Numbered from the stretch's first letter, positions 43,441 through 52,480 are shown. The stretch is DNA of 64,000 nucleotides from WJLY01 sp964562405 (GCA_964562405.1 CAZLTC010000005.1:7022-71021); one strand, 5' to 3'. Numbers and translations: made by a program. Notes: a model not told the origin generated them from the letters alone.

Positions 43441-44427
43441 ATGCCAGGTCGCAGATCAAAGGTTCTAGCATCCGCCAAGGTGAGCAACGCCTCCGGCCTC
43501 GCAACCGGCCGGGGGCGTGCGCACTTGAGGGACAACCTCGTCTCATACTCATTCCTGGCGCCGTTCCTCATCATATTCGCCGTCTTCCTGGCGTACCCTG
43601 TCTTCTACTCGCTCTACCTCGCTCTCCACAGGGTGCCGTCCGACTCGTTCGACATCTTCGGAGGGCTGGTCTTCGTCGGGTTCGACAACTTCGCGCGGCT
43701 GTTCGCCGACACGCGGTTCTGGTGGTCGGTCCTCATGACCCTCTATTACGCTGCGCTCATCATACCCTCAGGCATCGCGGCGTCGCTCGTGCTGGCGCTT
43801 CTCTTGAACAACAGACTCAAGGCGGTCGCCGTCTACAGAAGCGCGTTCTTCATGCCCTACGTTCTCGACATGCTCGTCGTGGGCATTGTCTGGACGCTCA
43901 TCTACAGCCCGCACGTGGGCATTCTCGTGAGGATCCTCGAGAGCGTAGGCATCTCGACGTTCACGGAGAAGGGCTTCCTCGGGATGACCGCATCGGCTAT
44001 GCCTTCCGTCGTTCTGGCCAACGTGCTCAAGGGCGCCGGCTTCGGCATGATCCTCTACCTGTCGGCCATACAGAACATCCCGAGGTCGCTATACGAAGCG
44101 GCTCAGATAGACGGTGCGACAGCCTGGCAGCAGTTCAGGAGCATCACGCTGCCGCTGGTCAAGCCCATCACCTTCTTCATGGTCATAATAGGCACCATCA
44201 GCGCGCTGAACGCCTTCGCGGAGGTTTACGCGATGACCAGCGGCGGGCCGAACGTTGACGTGGGAGGCAAGGCGCTCGGGGCCACGTGGGTCACCGGCTA
44301 CTACGTCTTCGACACGTTCTACAACCAGTTCAGGCTGGGCTATGCCGCGGCGATGTCGTACGTTCTTCTTGCGCTGACACTCGTGATCACGCTCGTGAAC
44401 AGGCGGTTCTTGAGCACCGAGGCATGA
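43441..44427 (+). CDS. ABC sugar transporter permease, MalF type
   Basis: 328 residues with six membrane helices starting at about 38 (LVSYSFLAPFLIIFAVFLAY). The EAA loop EAAQIDGATAWQQFRSITLP, the docking site for the ATPase, is at about 220. This is the inner-membrane permease of carbohydrate-uptake-1 importers. It lacks the large periplasmic P2 loop of enterobacterial MalF and is the size of MsmF/LacF. The first 35 residues are basic and polar. GGAGG lies about 12 bases before ATG 43441. Partner permease and binding protein follow directly. Confidence 0.93.
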   Translation: MPGRRSKVLASAKVSNASGLATGRGRAHLRDNLVSYSFLAPFLIIFAVFLAYPVFYSLYLALHRVPSDSFDIFGGLVFVGFDNFARLFADTRFWWSVLMTLYYAALIIPSGIAASLVLALLLNNRLKAVAVYRSAFFMPYVLDMLVVGIVWTLIYSPHVGILVRILESVGISTFTEKGFLGMTASAMPSVVLANVLKGAGFGMILYLSAIQNIPRSLYEAAQIDGATAWQQFRSITLPLVKPITFFMVIIGTISALNAFAEVYAMTSGGPNVDVGGKALGATWVTGYYVFDTFYNQFRLGYAAAMSYVLLALTLVITLVNRRFLSTEA

Positions 44428-44451
44428 CGGCGCCGAATGCGCCAGGAGACC

Positions 44452-45282
44452 GTGTTGAACAGACGTGAAGTCAGCATCATCAGGAGGGTGATCCTCTATG
44501 TCGGCCTCACGGTTGCCGCCGCCGTCGTGCTGTTCCCGTTCTTCTGGATGGTCGTGACGGCCTTCAAGGAGCCGGGCCACGCCTTCACGACCGAGATCCT
44601 CCCTGCGCATCCCACGCTGGAGAACTTCCGGCGCGTCCTGTCGGAGTACGGCTTCGCCAAGTACTTCCTGAACAGCGTCATAGTGGCCACCACGGCCGCG
44701 GTCTTCGCGACCCTGTTCGCCACGCTCTCGGGTTACGTCTTCGCCAAGAAGCATTTCTGGGGAAAGGACCGGGTCTTCGGCTTCCTCCTGGCCTCGCTCA
44801 TGATCCCGGGCATGATGTACGTGGTTCCTCAGTTCGCCATCATCAACAGACTCGGCTGGATGAATACCTACCAGGCGATGATCGTGCCGCACCTGGCCAA
44901 CGTATTCGGGCTGTTCCTCATGCGGCAGTACATGATGACCATTCCGTCCGAGCTTCTGGAGGCGGCCAAGATCGACGGGGCCGGAGAGTGGCAGGTCTTC
45001 AGGACGATAATGGTGCCTCTCTCGGTGCCGATCATCGCCACTCTGTTCCTGCTGACGTTCCAGTTCCACTGGAACAACTTCCTGTGGCAACTCATTGTGA
45101 CGAACGTCGAGCGGCTCTACACCGTCCCGGTGGGCCTGGCGATGTTCAAGAGCGCCCACGAGGAACTCTACACGCTCAAGATGGCGGGTTCCTGCATCTC
45201 AGTAATACCCATAGCCATCCTCTTCTTCTTTGCGCAGCGCTACTTCATAGAGGGCATGACGATGGGTGCCGTCAAAGGTTGA
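44452..45282 (+). CDS. ABC sugar transporter permease, MalG type
   Basis: About 276 residues with six membrane helices. EAA loop at LLEAAKIDGAGEWQVFRTI and C-terminal FFAQRYFIEGMTMGAVKG are typical of MalG/MsmG. GTG 44452, TTG 44455 and ATG 44437 are all possible starts; AGGAG at 44444-44448 favours one of the first two. It forms the heterodimeric channel with the upstream permease. The ATPase (MalK/MsmX-like) is absent from the window and must be supplied from elsewhere. Confidence 0.93.
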   Translation: MLNRREVSIIRRVILYVGLTVAAAVVLFPFFWMVVTAFKEPGHAFTTEILPAHPTLENFRRVLSEYGFAKYFLNSVIVATTAAVFATLFATLSGYVFAKKHFWGKDRVFGFLLASLMIPGMMYVVPQFAIINRLGWMNTYQAMIVPHLANVFGLFLMRQYMMTIPSELLEAAKIDGAGEWQVFRTIMVPLSVPIIATLFLLTFQFHWNNFLWQLIVTNVERLYTVPVGLAMFKSAHEELYTLKMAGSCISVIPIAILFFFAQRYFIEGMTMGAVKG

Positions 45283-45334
45283 TCCATACCGGCGTATCGG
45301 TTTCTGAGAGCGCTGACACGAAGGGAGTGTCTTC

Positions 45335-46567
45335 ATGAGAAGGACCGTGATCTGGTTGGCCGCGGTGGCCGTAGCAGCGGGCCTCGTGGGCGGCTGCGGT
45401 GGAGGCAGCGAGCAGGCCACCCTTACCATCTGGCAGACCTACAATGACGAGGAGCATCCTGTCTTCAAGGAGATCGTCGCACAGTTCGAGGCCGCGCATC
45501 CGGGTGTGACGATAGACGTCATTCGTCTGCCGTTCGCGGGTGCCGAACCCAAGATCATGACCGCGCTTACGACGAGGACCGAGCCCGACATCGCCAGGGT
45601 CGACGTGTCGTTCCTTGCGAAGCTCGCCCACAAGAACGCTCTCCTGGCGCTCGACGAGCTTGTTCCACAGCCGTTCCTCGGCGACATCCTCCCCGTGGCG
45701 CTGGCGAGCTGCCGCTATCGCGGCCAGCTCTGGGGTCTGCCTGACCAGACCAACGGGTTGTGCCTCTTCTACAATAAGGAGATGTTCCGCGCGGCGGGGC
45801 TCGACCCTGAGACGCCGCCCGGGACCTGGGATGAGCTGATCGCCGACGGTAAGAAGCTGACGAAGCGCGACAAAGGCGTGTTCGGGCTGGGGCTTTCCAA
45901 CTCGCTCTGGTGGTCGCTCCCGTTCTTCTACACATATGGAGCGGACCTGCTCTCCGAGGACGGAAAGCACTGCCTGCTGAACAGCCCCGAGGGCATCGCC
46001 GCGTTCCAACTCAAGGTCGATATGTGCCAGAAGTACGGGATCGAGGGTGGCGCGTGGCGGGCCGGAGGCATCGTGCACGACCTGGGCTTCCAGAACGGTC
46101 GCTACGCGATGATCCTGAACGGGCCCTGGGCGGTGGAGAGCCTCAAGCAGACCGGCATCGACTTCGGCGTTGCCCCGATCCCGGCCGGCCCGGCCGGTTC
46201 CCACACGAACGTCGGCGGCAACGACCTGGTCGTGTTCAGGAGCACCAAACATCCAGACCTGGCCGCGCAGTTCCTGATGTACGTGGCAAGCGAGGACGTG
46301 CAGCGGATGTGGGCCGAGAGGCTGGGACAGATCCCCGTCAACATGAAGGCCTCGGACGTCATCACGTCAGAGGAGAGGCCTCACCTGGCCGTCTTCGTCG
46401 ACGTGATGAAGACCGCGATCCCACGTCCGCAGACTCCTTACTATCCCGAGATGGAGAATCTCATGAACCCCGAGATGCAGGCGGCCCTCGACAACACCAA
46501 GAGCGTCAAAGACGCTCTCGACTCGGCCGCCTCCGAGATAGACAAGCTACTGGCGGAGGACAACTGA
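45335..46567 (+). CDS. Solute-binding lipoprotein of the maltodextrin-type ABC transporter
   Basis: 410 residues. Lipobox LVGGC (Cys about residue 21) with a GGG linker, then a family-1 extracellular binding protein: TLTIWQTYNDEEHPVFKEI, YRGQLWGLPDQTNGLCLFYN, NGPWAVESLKQTGIDFGVAP and KHPDLAAQFLMYVAS. It would bind malto-oligosaccharides in the periplasm and pass them to the two permeases. GGGAG precedes ATG 45335. Maltodextrin specificity is inferred from the neighbouring GH57 and debranching enzymes; the sequence alone says only carbohydrate-uptake-1 family. Confidence 0.92.
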   Translation: MRRTVIWLAAVAVAAGLVGGCGGGSEQATLTIWQTYNDEEHPVFKEIVAQFEAAHPGVTIDVIRLPFAGAEPKIMTALTTRTEPDIARVDVSFLAKLAHKNALLALDELVPQPFLGDILPVALASCRYRGQLWGLPDQTNGLCLFYNKEMFRAAGLDPETPPGTWDELIADGKKLTKRDKGVFGLGLSNSLWWSLPFFYTYGADLLSEDGKHCLLNSPEGIAAFQLKVDMCQKYGIEGGAWRAGGIVHDLGFQNGRYAMILNGPWAVESLKQTGIDFGVAPIPAGPAGSHTNVGGNDLVVFRSTKHPDLAAQFLMYVASEDVQRMWAERLGQIPVNMKASDVITSEERPHLAVFVDVMKTAIPRPQTPYYPEMENLMNPEMQAALDNTKSVKDALDSAASEIDKLLAEDN

Positions 46568-46614
46568 CGGCGGGAAGCGCTCGCCGCAGGTCCCCGTCAG
46601 GTGGAGGGCACAGC

Positions 46615-47391
46615 ATGAAACGCTCGTATCTGATCCTCGTTTGCGCGGCCGTCGCGCTCTTCGTCGCGCAGGCGGGAGCCGAGACGCTGGCGACTTGGGT
46701 CGATCCCGAGGGCGACGATACAGGGGACGGCGACTACACGTATCCGACCAATCCGGCGTTCGGTGAAGGCGGAGAGGCCGACATACTCGAGTTCAGCATA
46801 GACAAGGACAACGGCGACCTGATCTTCACGTTCAAGATGCGGAATCTCGTCGACCCGTGGGGAGCCGGAAACCGGCTGACGATGCTCGCCGTGGCGATAG
46901 ACACACAGGAGGGAGGCGACGCGGAGCTCCGCAGGAACGCCAACGCGATGCTCGATCATCCCTCGGAGTATCAGGTGTTCGCCGGTGGCGAGACGGTTCA
47001 GGTGATCGATTCCGAATCGGAGGTCGTAGACATCGGAGCGTCGGTCGAGACCGACGTTGACAACAACACTATCCGGATCTTGATCCCGATCGCCAAGATC
47101 GACGGCGGGGCGTCCGATTGGCGATTCACCGTCGCGGCCGGGCTGCAGGACGACTACGGATCCGGCGGTCTTGGGGACTTCAGAGACGTGAAGGAGAAAG
47201 CGGAGGAGTGGCGTGGCGGCGGTGGCAACGACCTATCCATCAATCCCAACATCTACGACATCGTCCTGCCTGTACCGCGGAAGATCCTCGGGCTCTTCGG
47301 TGGCGGCGGCAGGACCCAGCAGGAGATTCTGGGGGACTACAGCCTGGACGACGGCCGGATGGTGGTTCTGCCGGCGCTCGAGATAGAGTAG
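46615..47391 (+). CDS. Secreted free-standing glucodextranase-C-like domain protein
   Basis: 258 residues. Signal peptide to AQAGAE, then a single beta-sandwich: WVDPEGDDTGDGDYTYPTN, GGEADILEFSIDKDNGDLIF and the C-terminal GGRTQQEILGDYSLDD. The same landmarks occur in the giant protein at 32464 (DDPVGDDHGPD ... GRTQQEMLDY). This is the glucodextranase C-terminal-like module known from amylopullulanases and glucodextranases, where it helps binding to the cell wall or substrate. Here it is separate but directly before the GH57 gene. GGAGGG lies six bases before ATG 46615. Confidence 0.75.
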   Translation: MKRSYLILVCAAVALFVAQAGAETLATWVDPEGDDTGDGDYTYPTNPAFGEGGEADILEFSIDKDNGDLIFTFKMRNLVDPWGAGNRLTMLAVAIDTQEGGDAELRRNANAMLDHPSEYQVFAGGETVQVIDSESEVVDIGASVETDVDNNTIRILIPIAKIDGGASDWRFTVAAGLQDDYGSGGLGDFRDVKEKAEEWRGGGGNDLSINPNIYDIVLPVPRKILGLFGGGGRTQQEILGDYSLDDGRMVVLPALEIE

Positions 47392-47461
47392 CGGACTTGC
47401 CGGCGCGCGCATGAAGGCCGGCGTTCGCCTTGCAGGCGTGGAACGGGGGCGGCCCGGATGC

Positions 47462-47486
47462 CGCCCGGCGGGGCGACCGCCGGGCG
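47462..47486 (+). other. Stable leader hairpin before the GH57 gene
   Basis: CGCCCGGCGG, a 5-base loop, CCGCCGGGCG: a perfect 10-bp GC stem about 40 bases upstream of ATG 47526. An overlapping alternative stem GGCGG/CCGCC begins at about 47450. No T-run follows, so it may be an mRNA stabiliser or an attenuator-like switch. Confidence 0.45.
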
Positions 47487-47525
47487 TGATCTGGCTACGT
47501 ATCTACAGCCACGGGGAGGATTCGA

Positions 47526-49967
47526 ATGTCACGCGGGATGTTCCTTCTTGCCGCGATCCTGATGGCCGCGCCCATGGCGGCCCACGCGGTCGACGGCGCC
47601 GCTCCCACGGCGGTCGACGGGGGAGTCGAGTTCTCCTTCTACGCACCCGACGCCCGTACGGTCAACCTGGCAGGCGAGTTCAACGGCTGGGATCCAGCCG
47701 CCACACCCATGACCGACAAGAACGGAGACGGAGTGTGGACGGTCGTGATCCCTCTCCAGACGGGCAGGTCGTACGAATACAAGTTCGTGCTGAACGGCGG
47801 CGAGTCCTGGAAGGAGGACCCGAACAACCCGGACACCGTCGATGACAACCACGGCGGCGTGAACACCGTGGTGTCCGTCAATGACGAGGGCAAGGTGATC
47901 CTGGGCTATCTCGATGGCGGGGCCAAGGTGTTCGAACCCATCGTGGGGGACCTCCCGTCCGATGGAACGCCGATCGACGTGGCCATCATCTGGCATCAGC
48001 ACCAGCCCAAGTATCTGCGCGACCTCAAGACCGGGGAGTACGACGAGCCATGGGTCAGGATGCACTCGATCAAGGACTACTACGACATGGTCGCGATCCT
48101 CGACGACTACCCGCAGATCCACTTCACGGTCAACCTGACACCCGTGCTCCTCATGCAGATGCAGGACATCATCGACGGATACAAGAGTGGTGGGGGCACC
48201 GATCGCTACATGCGCGCTACGCTGCAGAGCGCCGCTACGCTCACGACGGAGGACAAGCTCTTCCTGCTCACGCACTTCTTCAGCGCGCAATGGGACAACA
48301 TGATCGAGGTGTGGCCGCGCTACTCCGAACTGAAGGCGAAGAAGGGTGGCGACAGCAGAGAACAGCTGCTGGCCAGCGCGGCTACGTTCAGTGAGCAGGA
48401 CTGGCGCGACCTGCAGGCGTGGTTCAACCTGGCGTGGTTCGATCCGGACTTCCAGGAGGGCGACGTCACGCTGCCCGACGGCAGGGTCGTGACGGTCAAG
48501 AACTTCATCCAGAAGGGGCGTGGTTTCACCGAGGAGGACAAGCGCAAGATCATCGATATCCAGATGGCGATAATGGAGAACGTCGTGGAGAAGCACCGCG
48601 AGCTGCAGAACCGCGGGCAGCTCGAGGTCATCACGACGCCCTTCTACCATCCGATACTTCCTCTTATCTACGACACCGATCTGGCGCGCATAGCCTCTCC
48701 GGGTCTTTCGCTTCCGGCTCACAGGTTTCACCGTCCCGAGGACGCCGCCTACCACGCGCGCGCCGCGGTCGACATGTACGAGCGACTCTTCGGCAGGAAG
48801 CCGTCCGGCATGTGGCCGGCCGAGGGCGCGGTGGCACAGGAGATCGTGCCGGTCGTGGCGGACGCGGGCTTCAGGTGGATGGCATCGGACGACCAGATCC
48901 TTGAGCATTCGCTCGAAGGCTCCGTATCCCCCGACAAGCGCTATCAGATGTACTGGGCCAGGGAGGGCGAGAAGTCCGTGGCGATGATCTTCAGGGACCA
49001 CAGGCTGTCCGACGACATAGGCTTCAACTTCGGCAAGATGGACGGCGTGCAGGCCGCGAACTCGATGATGCGTAGCCTTAGCTCGATACAGCGGCAGTTT
49101 CAGAGCGGTGACGGCAGCAACGTCGTCCCCATCATCCTCGATGGAGAGAACGCCTGGGAGTGGTACAAGCACGACGGCAAGGAGTTCTTTCACTCGTGGT
49201 ACGACCAGATGAGCAAGGCGTCGTGGATCCACACGGTGACCGTCAACGAGCATCTGGACGCTCACGAACCCACGGGGACGCTCTCGCGGCTCTATGCCGG
49301 TTCGTGGATAGGGCACAGCTTCGACACCTGGATAGGGGAGCCCGAGGAGAACCAGGCCTGGGATTACCTCGCACGCGCGCGTGCCGACATGGACAGCTTC
49401 GCGCAGGCCGGCGGATACGGCGCGGAGGATCTCAAGCGGGCGATGGACGAGATCTATGCGGCCGAGGGGAGCGACTGGTTCTGGTGGTACGGCGACGACC
49501 AGACCTCGCCACTGGAGGGCTCGTTCGACGAGATCTTCCGAGGGACGCTGTCAAACGCTTACACGATCCTCGGGGAAGAGCCGCCTTCGTTCCTGTCGGT
49601 GAGCATTCTGCGCGGAAGCGCCGCCTCCTCCGGGGGAGGCGTGATGGCGCGGGCGGCGGACGCATCTGAAGCGACACTCCTGGCCGGTCCCGTGAAGCTC
49701 CCCGATGGTTATCTCTTCAGCATCAAGCGGCCGGACGCGTCGAGCGTCAACGTCGCGGGCAGCTTCAACGGATGGAGCACCGACGCTGCACCGATGAGCG
49801 ACGATGACGGCGATGGCGTGTGGACGGCGGTGCTGGCCATCGAGCCCGGGACCTACGAGTACAAGTTCGCAATTGACGGAGGCACCGTCTGGGTGGCCGA
49901 CGAGGGCAACCCGGACAGCGTTCCCGATCCGTACGGCGGCGCGAACTCCGTTCTTGTGGCAAAGTGA
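47526..49967 (+). CDS. Secreted GH57 glycoside hydrolase (amylopullulanase/alpha-amylase type) with two CBM48 domains
   Basis: 813 residues. Signal peptide (1-22), CBM48 at about 30-120 (VNLAGEFNGWDPAATPM, YEYKFVLNGGESW), GH57 catalytic domain at about 148-690 and a second CBM48 at about 722-813. GH57 motifs are all visible: WHQHQPKY (about 156), TTPFYHPILPLI, GMWPAEGAV with the nucleophile Glu at about 434, FRDHRLSDDIGF with the acid/base Asp (about 490), and DGENAWEWYKHDG (about 539). This is the amylopullulanase-like branch. It would cut alpha-1,4 and possibly alpha-1,6 bonds outside the cytoplasm. The C-terminal CBM closely resembles the second CBM of the lipoprotein at 42583. GGGGAGG precedes ATG 47526. 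Confidence 0.92.
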   Translation: MSRGMFLLAAILMAAPMAAHAVDGAAPTAVDGGVEFSFYAPDARTVNLAGEFNGWDPAATPMTDKNGDGVWTVVIPLQTGRSYEYKFVLNGGESWKEDPNNPDTVDDNHGGVNTVVSVNDEGKVILGYLDGGAKVFEPIVGDLPSDGTPIDVAIIWHQHQPKYLRDLKTGEYDEPWVRMHSIKDYYDMVAILDDYPQIHFTVNLTPVLLMQMQDIIDGYKSGGGTDRYMRATLQSAATLTTEDKLFLLTHFFSAQWDNMIEVWPRYSELKAKKGGDSREQLLASAATFSEQDWRDLQAWFNLAWFDPDFQEGDVTLPDGRVVTVKNFIQKGRGFTEEDKRKIIDIQMAIMENVVEKHRELQNRGQLEVITTPFYHPILPLIYDTDLARIASPGLSLPAHRFHRPEDAAYHARAAVDMYERLFGRKPSGMWPAEGAVAQEIVPVVADAGFRWMASDDQILEHSLEGSVSPDKRYQMYWAREGEKSVAMIFRDHRLSDDIGFNFGKMDGVQAANSMMRSLSSIQRQFQSGDGSNVVPIILDGENAWEWYKHDGKEFFHSWYDQMSKASWIHTVTVNEHLDAHEPTGTLSRLYAGSWIGHSFDTWIGEPEENQAWDYLARARADMDSFAQAGGYGAEDLKRAMDEIYAAEGSDWFWWYGDDQTSPLEGSFDEIFRGTLSNAYTILGEEPPSFLSVSILRGSAASSGGGVMARAADASEATLLAGPVKLPDGYLFSIKRPDASSVNVAGSFNGWSTDAAPMSDDDGDGVWTAVLAIEPGTYEYKFAIDGGTVWVADEGNPDSVPDPYGGANSVLVAK

Positions 49968-50089
49968 GCTCGAGATTGAGGCGTCACCTTCGGCCGTAGA
50001 CGAGATGGACGGAGCGACCTTGGCAGCAGCGTGCTGCGTGTCAACGAAGTGAACGTGGAGACGGCGCGAGGCGGCGCCGTAAGGCGCGA

Positions 50090-52480
50090 ATGAGCATGGA
50101 CAAGAAGTTGCAGAATCCCTGTCGGATCGAGATAGGTGACCGGACCGGAGAGGAGCCCGGCCACGGTCTTCCCGCCGTCGGGAAGCGCCGCGGTTTCCAG
50201 ATCGTCGTCGGCCGCCACGGGTCGCGCGAGTACATCCTGACGAACAAGGAGCGGGCCTACTTCGCCGGCGAGACCGGTACGACGAACACCCGCAGCTACG
50301 AAGGTCTGATCGTCGACCTGCACAAGTTTCTCGAAGGATGGGATCTGATGCTCGGCGACCGACTTCTGTCGTCGTGGGGCGTCAAGAGCGCGTGCGTGCT
50401 TCCCCAGAGCATGACCCGGGAGCACATAGTCGAACGGACCACCGAGACGGTCTTCCTCGCCGATCGCCTCAATCTGCTCATTCTGACCTACAGCACGAGT
50501 TATCGGGGCCGCGCTGCATTCGTGCCGCGCATCGACATTCGCAGCATCTGGGAGGAGCGCCGCCCCGAGTACGACGTCCACTGGGATGAGGACCGCGGGG
50601 TTCTCGCTCTGCGCCGGAGCGACCACGGCGAACGCGGGGAGGGTGCCGACTATCCGGTGTGGGTCGCGGTGGCGTGTGATCGTCCGGTCGTGTTCATACC
50701 TGAACCCGGCTACCGGCAGACGACGTACACAAAGGATGCCGCTCGACGGGCGATGGGCTCGGCCCAGCCGTATGCGCCCGGCCGGCTGGAGTTCAGATTC
50801 GAAGGGGACGACCAATTCGCCTCGGGCGCCACGTTCAGCGTCGCCGTGGGGGACGATCTCGAGGCGACCACGGCGCTGGCGCTCAAGGGAATAGCGGAGG
50901 AGTTCTCGCTATATGATCTGAAGATGCGTCGCGTTTCCGATGCGATGGAAAACATGAGCGTGGCCGCGTACGACCGTGACTACAAGTACTCCCTCATGTG
51001 GGCCGCCGCGTCCGTCGATGGCCTGATCATGAACCAGCTCGGGAGAGGTATCTTTGCCGGCCTGCACTGGTTCCCCAACTACTGGGGCCGGGACACGTTC
51101 ATAAGTCTCCCCGGCGCGTGCCTGGTGAGGGGCGAGTTCGAGACGGCGAGAGAGATACTCGAGACGTTCGCGTCCATGCAGGAGCGGGACGATGAGAGTC
51201 CGTTCCTCGGACGCATACCGAACCTCGCCATGCCGGGGGAGAAGCACTACAACACCGCGGATGGGACATGGTGGTTCGTGAGGGAGGTCTACGAGTACCT
51301 CCGATACTCGGGCGATCTCGAGTTCGCCCGGAGCATTCTCGGCTGCGTCGAGAGAGCCATAGAAGGGGCGGTCAGTAAGCGCGTGGGCGACGACATGCTC
51401 GTGAGACACGGACAGGCCGAGACGTGGATGGACGCCGGCGGCGAGGCGAGTCCGCACTCACCCAGAGGCGACCGGGCGGTCGAGGTGGAGGCGCTGTGGT
51501 ACACGGCGCTCCGCGCCGGTGCGGGCGTGGCGGCCGCGGCCGGCAGAAGAAAGTTGGCCGGGGAGTGGAACAAGATGGCCGACGCCGTCAGGGATTCGTT
51601 CCGGCGCCTGTTCTGGGATGAGCGACGGGGCCGGTTGTACGACCACATCGACCCGGACGGTGCTCCGGACGAGAGGCTGAGGCCTAACCAGCTCTTCGCG
51701 ATCACCGTTCCGTGGGACGACCTGCTACCTGAGGCGCAGCGCGAGGAGGTCGTCCGGCTCGTCAGGGAGACGTGCGTGCTCCCGCACGGCGTGGCCTCCC
51801 TGGCTCCTAGCGACCCATACTTCCATCCGCGGCACCTCGATCTGGACAGGTACCACTTCGACGAGGCCTATCACAACGGAGACGTCTGGGTGTGGCTCAC
51901 CGGTCCGGCCGTCTCGGCCTACCTGCGGCAGGGGCTCGTCGGCCCGGCGTGGGAGCAGACGAAGGTGCTCACCGACCTCATGTACGAGGAGGGCGCGGCC
52001 GGGACGCTTCCGGAACTCCGCAACGGCGTTCCTCCGGAGGGCGGGGAGAACGTCGCAGGCGCGGTGTCTCAGGCGTGGAGCCTTGCCGAGTACCTGCGCA
52101 ACTTCTACCAGGACTACCTCGGTATCGTGCCCGACGTGATGAGCGGCACGCTTCACTTCAGGCCCGTTCTGCCGAAGGCTCTGTCGTGGGTAACGGCCCG
52201 CGCCCGTGTCGGCGGCGGGTGCCTGTCGGTCTTCTGCCGAACGGAGGAAGACGGAAGCGCCGGGCGGTTTGTTGTTCTGTCGGATCACGGGGCGCCGGCC
52301 CTCAACGTGGTCTTCGAGACGCTCGTTCCGCTCACCGACGACGTTCGGACGGAGGCGGTGAGCGCGACGGCATCGCTCGAGCCCGGCAGCGGCCTCTCGT
52401 TCGAGGTCGCGCGAAGCGGGGACGAGTGGTTCGTCGTCGTGTCCCCCGCCAGTCCTGAGGCGGAGAGCGACGCGCCTTGA
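50090..52480 (+). CDS. Glycogen debranching enzyme (amylo-alpha-1,6-glucosidase family)
   Basis: 796 residues, no signal peptide. N-terminal GDE domain with TNTRSYEGLIV (about 65), then the alpha/alpha toroid with GLHWFPNYWGRDTFISLPG (catalytic Asp-containing loop, about 325), GQAETWMDAGG (about 443) and DEAYHNGDVWVWLTGP (about 590). Matches the GDE_N/GDE_C layout of bacterial and archaeal amylo-1,6-glucosidases. It would remove alpha-1,6 branches of imported dextrins or glycogen in the cytoplasm. ATG 50090 or 50096 is the start; the ribosome site is weak. The 122 bases before it hold a small hairpin (GCAGCA/TGCTGC) only. Its stop overlaps the next gene by TTGA. Confidence 0.93.
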   Translation: MSMDKKLQNPCRIEIGDRTGEEPGHGLPAVGKRRGFQIVVGRHGSREYILTNKERAYFAGETGTTNTRSYEGLIVDLHKFLEGWDLMLGDRLLSSWGVKSACVLPQSMTREHIVERTTETVFLADRLNLLILTYSTSYRGRAAFVPRIDIRSIWEERRPEYDVHWDEDRGVLALRRSDHGERGEGADYPVWVAVACDRPVVFIPEPGYRQTTYTKDAARRAMGSAQPYAPGRLEFRFEGDDQFASGATFSVAVGDDLEATTALALKGIAEEFSLYDLKMRRVSDAMENMSVAAYDRDYKYSLMWAAASVDGLIMNQLGRGIFAGLHWFPNYWGRDTFISLPGACLVRGEFETAREILETFASMQERDDESPFLGRIPNLAMPGEKHYNTADGTWWFVREVYEYLRYSGDLEFARSILGCVERAIEGAVSKRVGDDMLVRHGQAETWMDAGGEASPHSPRGDRAVEVEALWYTALRAGAGVAAAAGRRKLAGEWNKMADAVRDSFRRLFWDERRGRLYDHIDPDGAPDERLRPNQLFAITVPWDDLLPEAQREEVVRLVRETCVLPHGVASLAPSDPYFHPRHLDLDRYHFDEAYHNGDVWVWLTGPAVSAYLRQGLVGPAWEQTKVLTDLMYEEGAAGTLPELRNGVPPEGGENVAGAVSQAWSLAEYLRNFYQDYLGIVPDVMSGTLHFRPVLPKALSWVTARARVGGGCLSVFCRTEEDGSAGRFVVLSDHGAPALNVVFETLVPLTDDVRTEAVSATASLEPGSGLSFEVARSGDEWFVVVSPASPEAESDAP

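Noticed and set aside
45910..46614. Possible 235-codon N-terminal extension of the glucodextranase-C-like gene
   Set aside because: The extension lies inside the binding-protein gene in another frame; ATG 46615 has a perfect ribosome site and starts a signal peptide.
47529..49316. Minus-strand open frame of 595 codons under the GH57 gene
   Set aside because: Shadow of a gene with complete GH57 motifs; no ribosome site or recognisable domain on the minus strand.
37816..52480. Interpretation as a SusCD-type polysaccharide utilisation locus
   Set aside because: No TonB plug/receptor, no SusD-like TPR lipoprotein, no GH13 SusA/SusB-type gene and no hybrid sensor was found.
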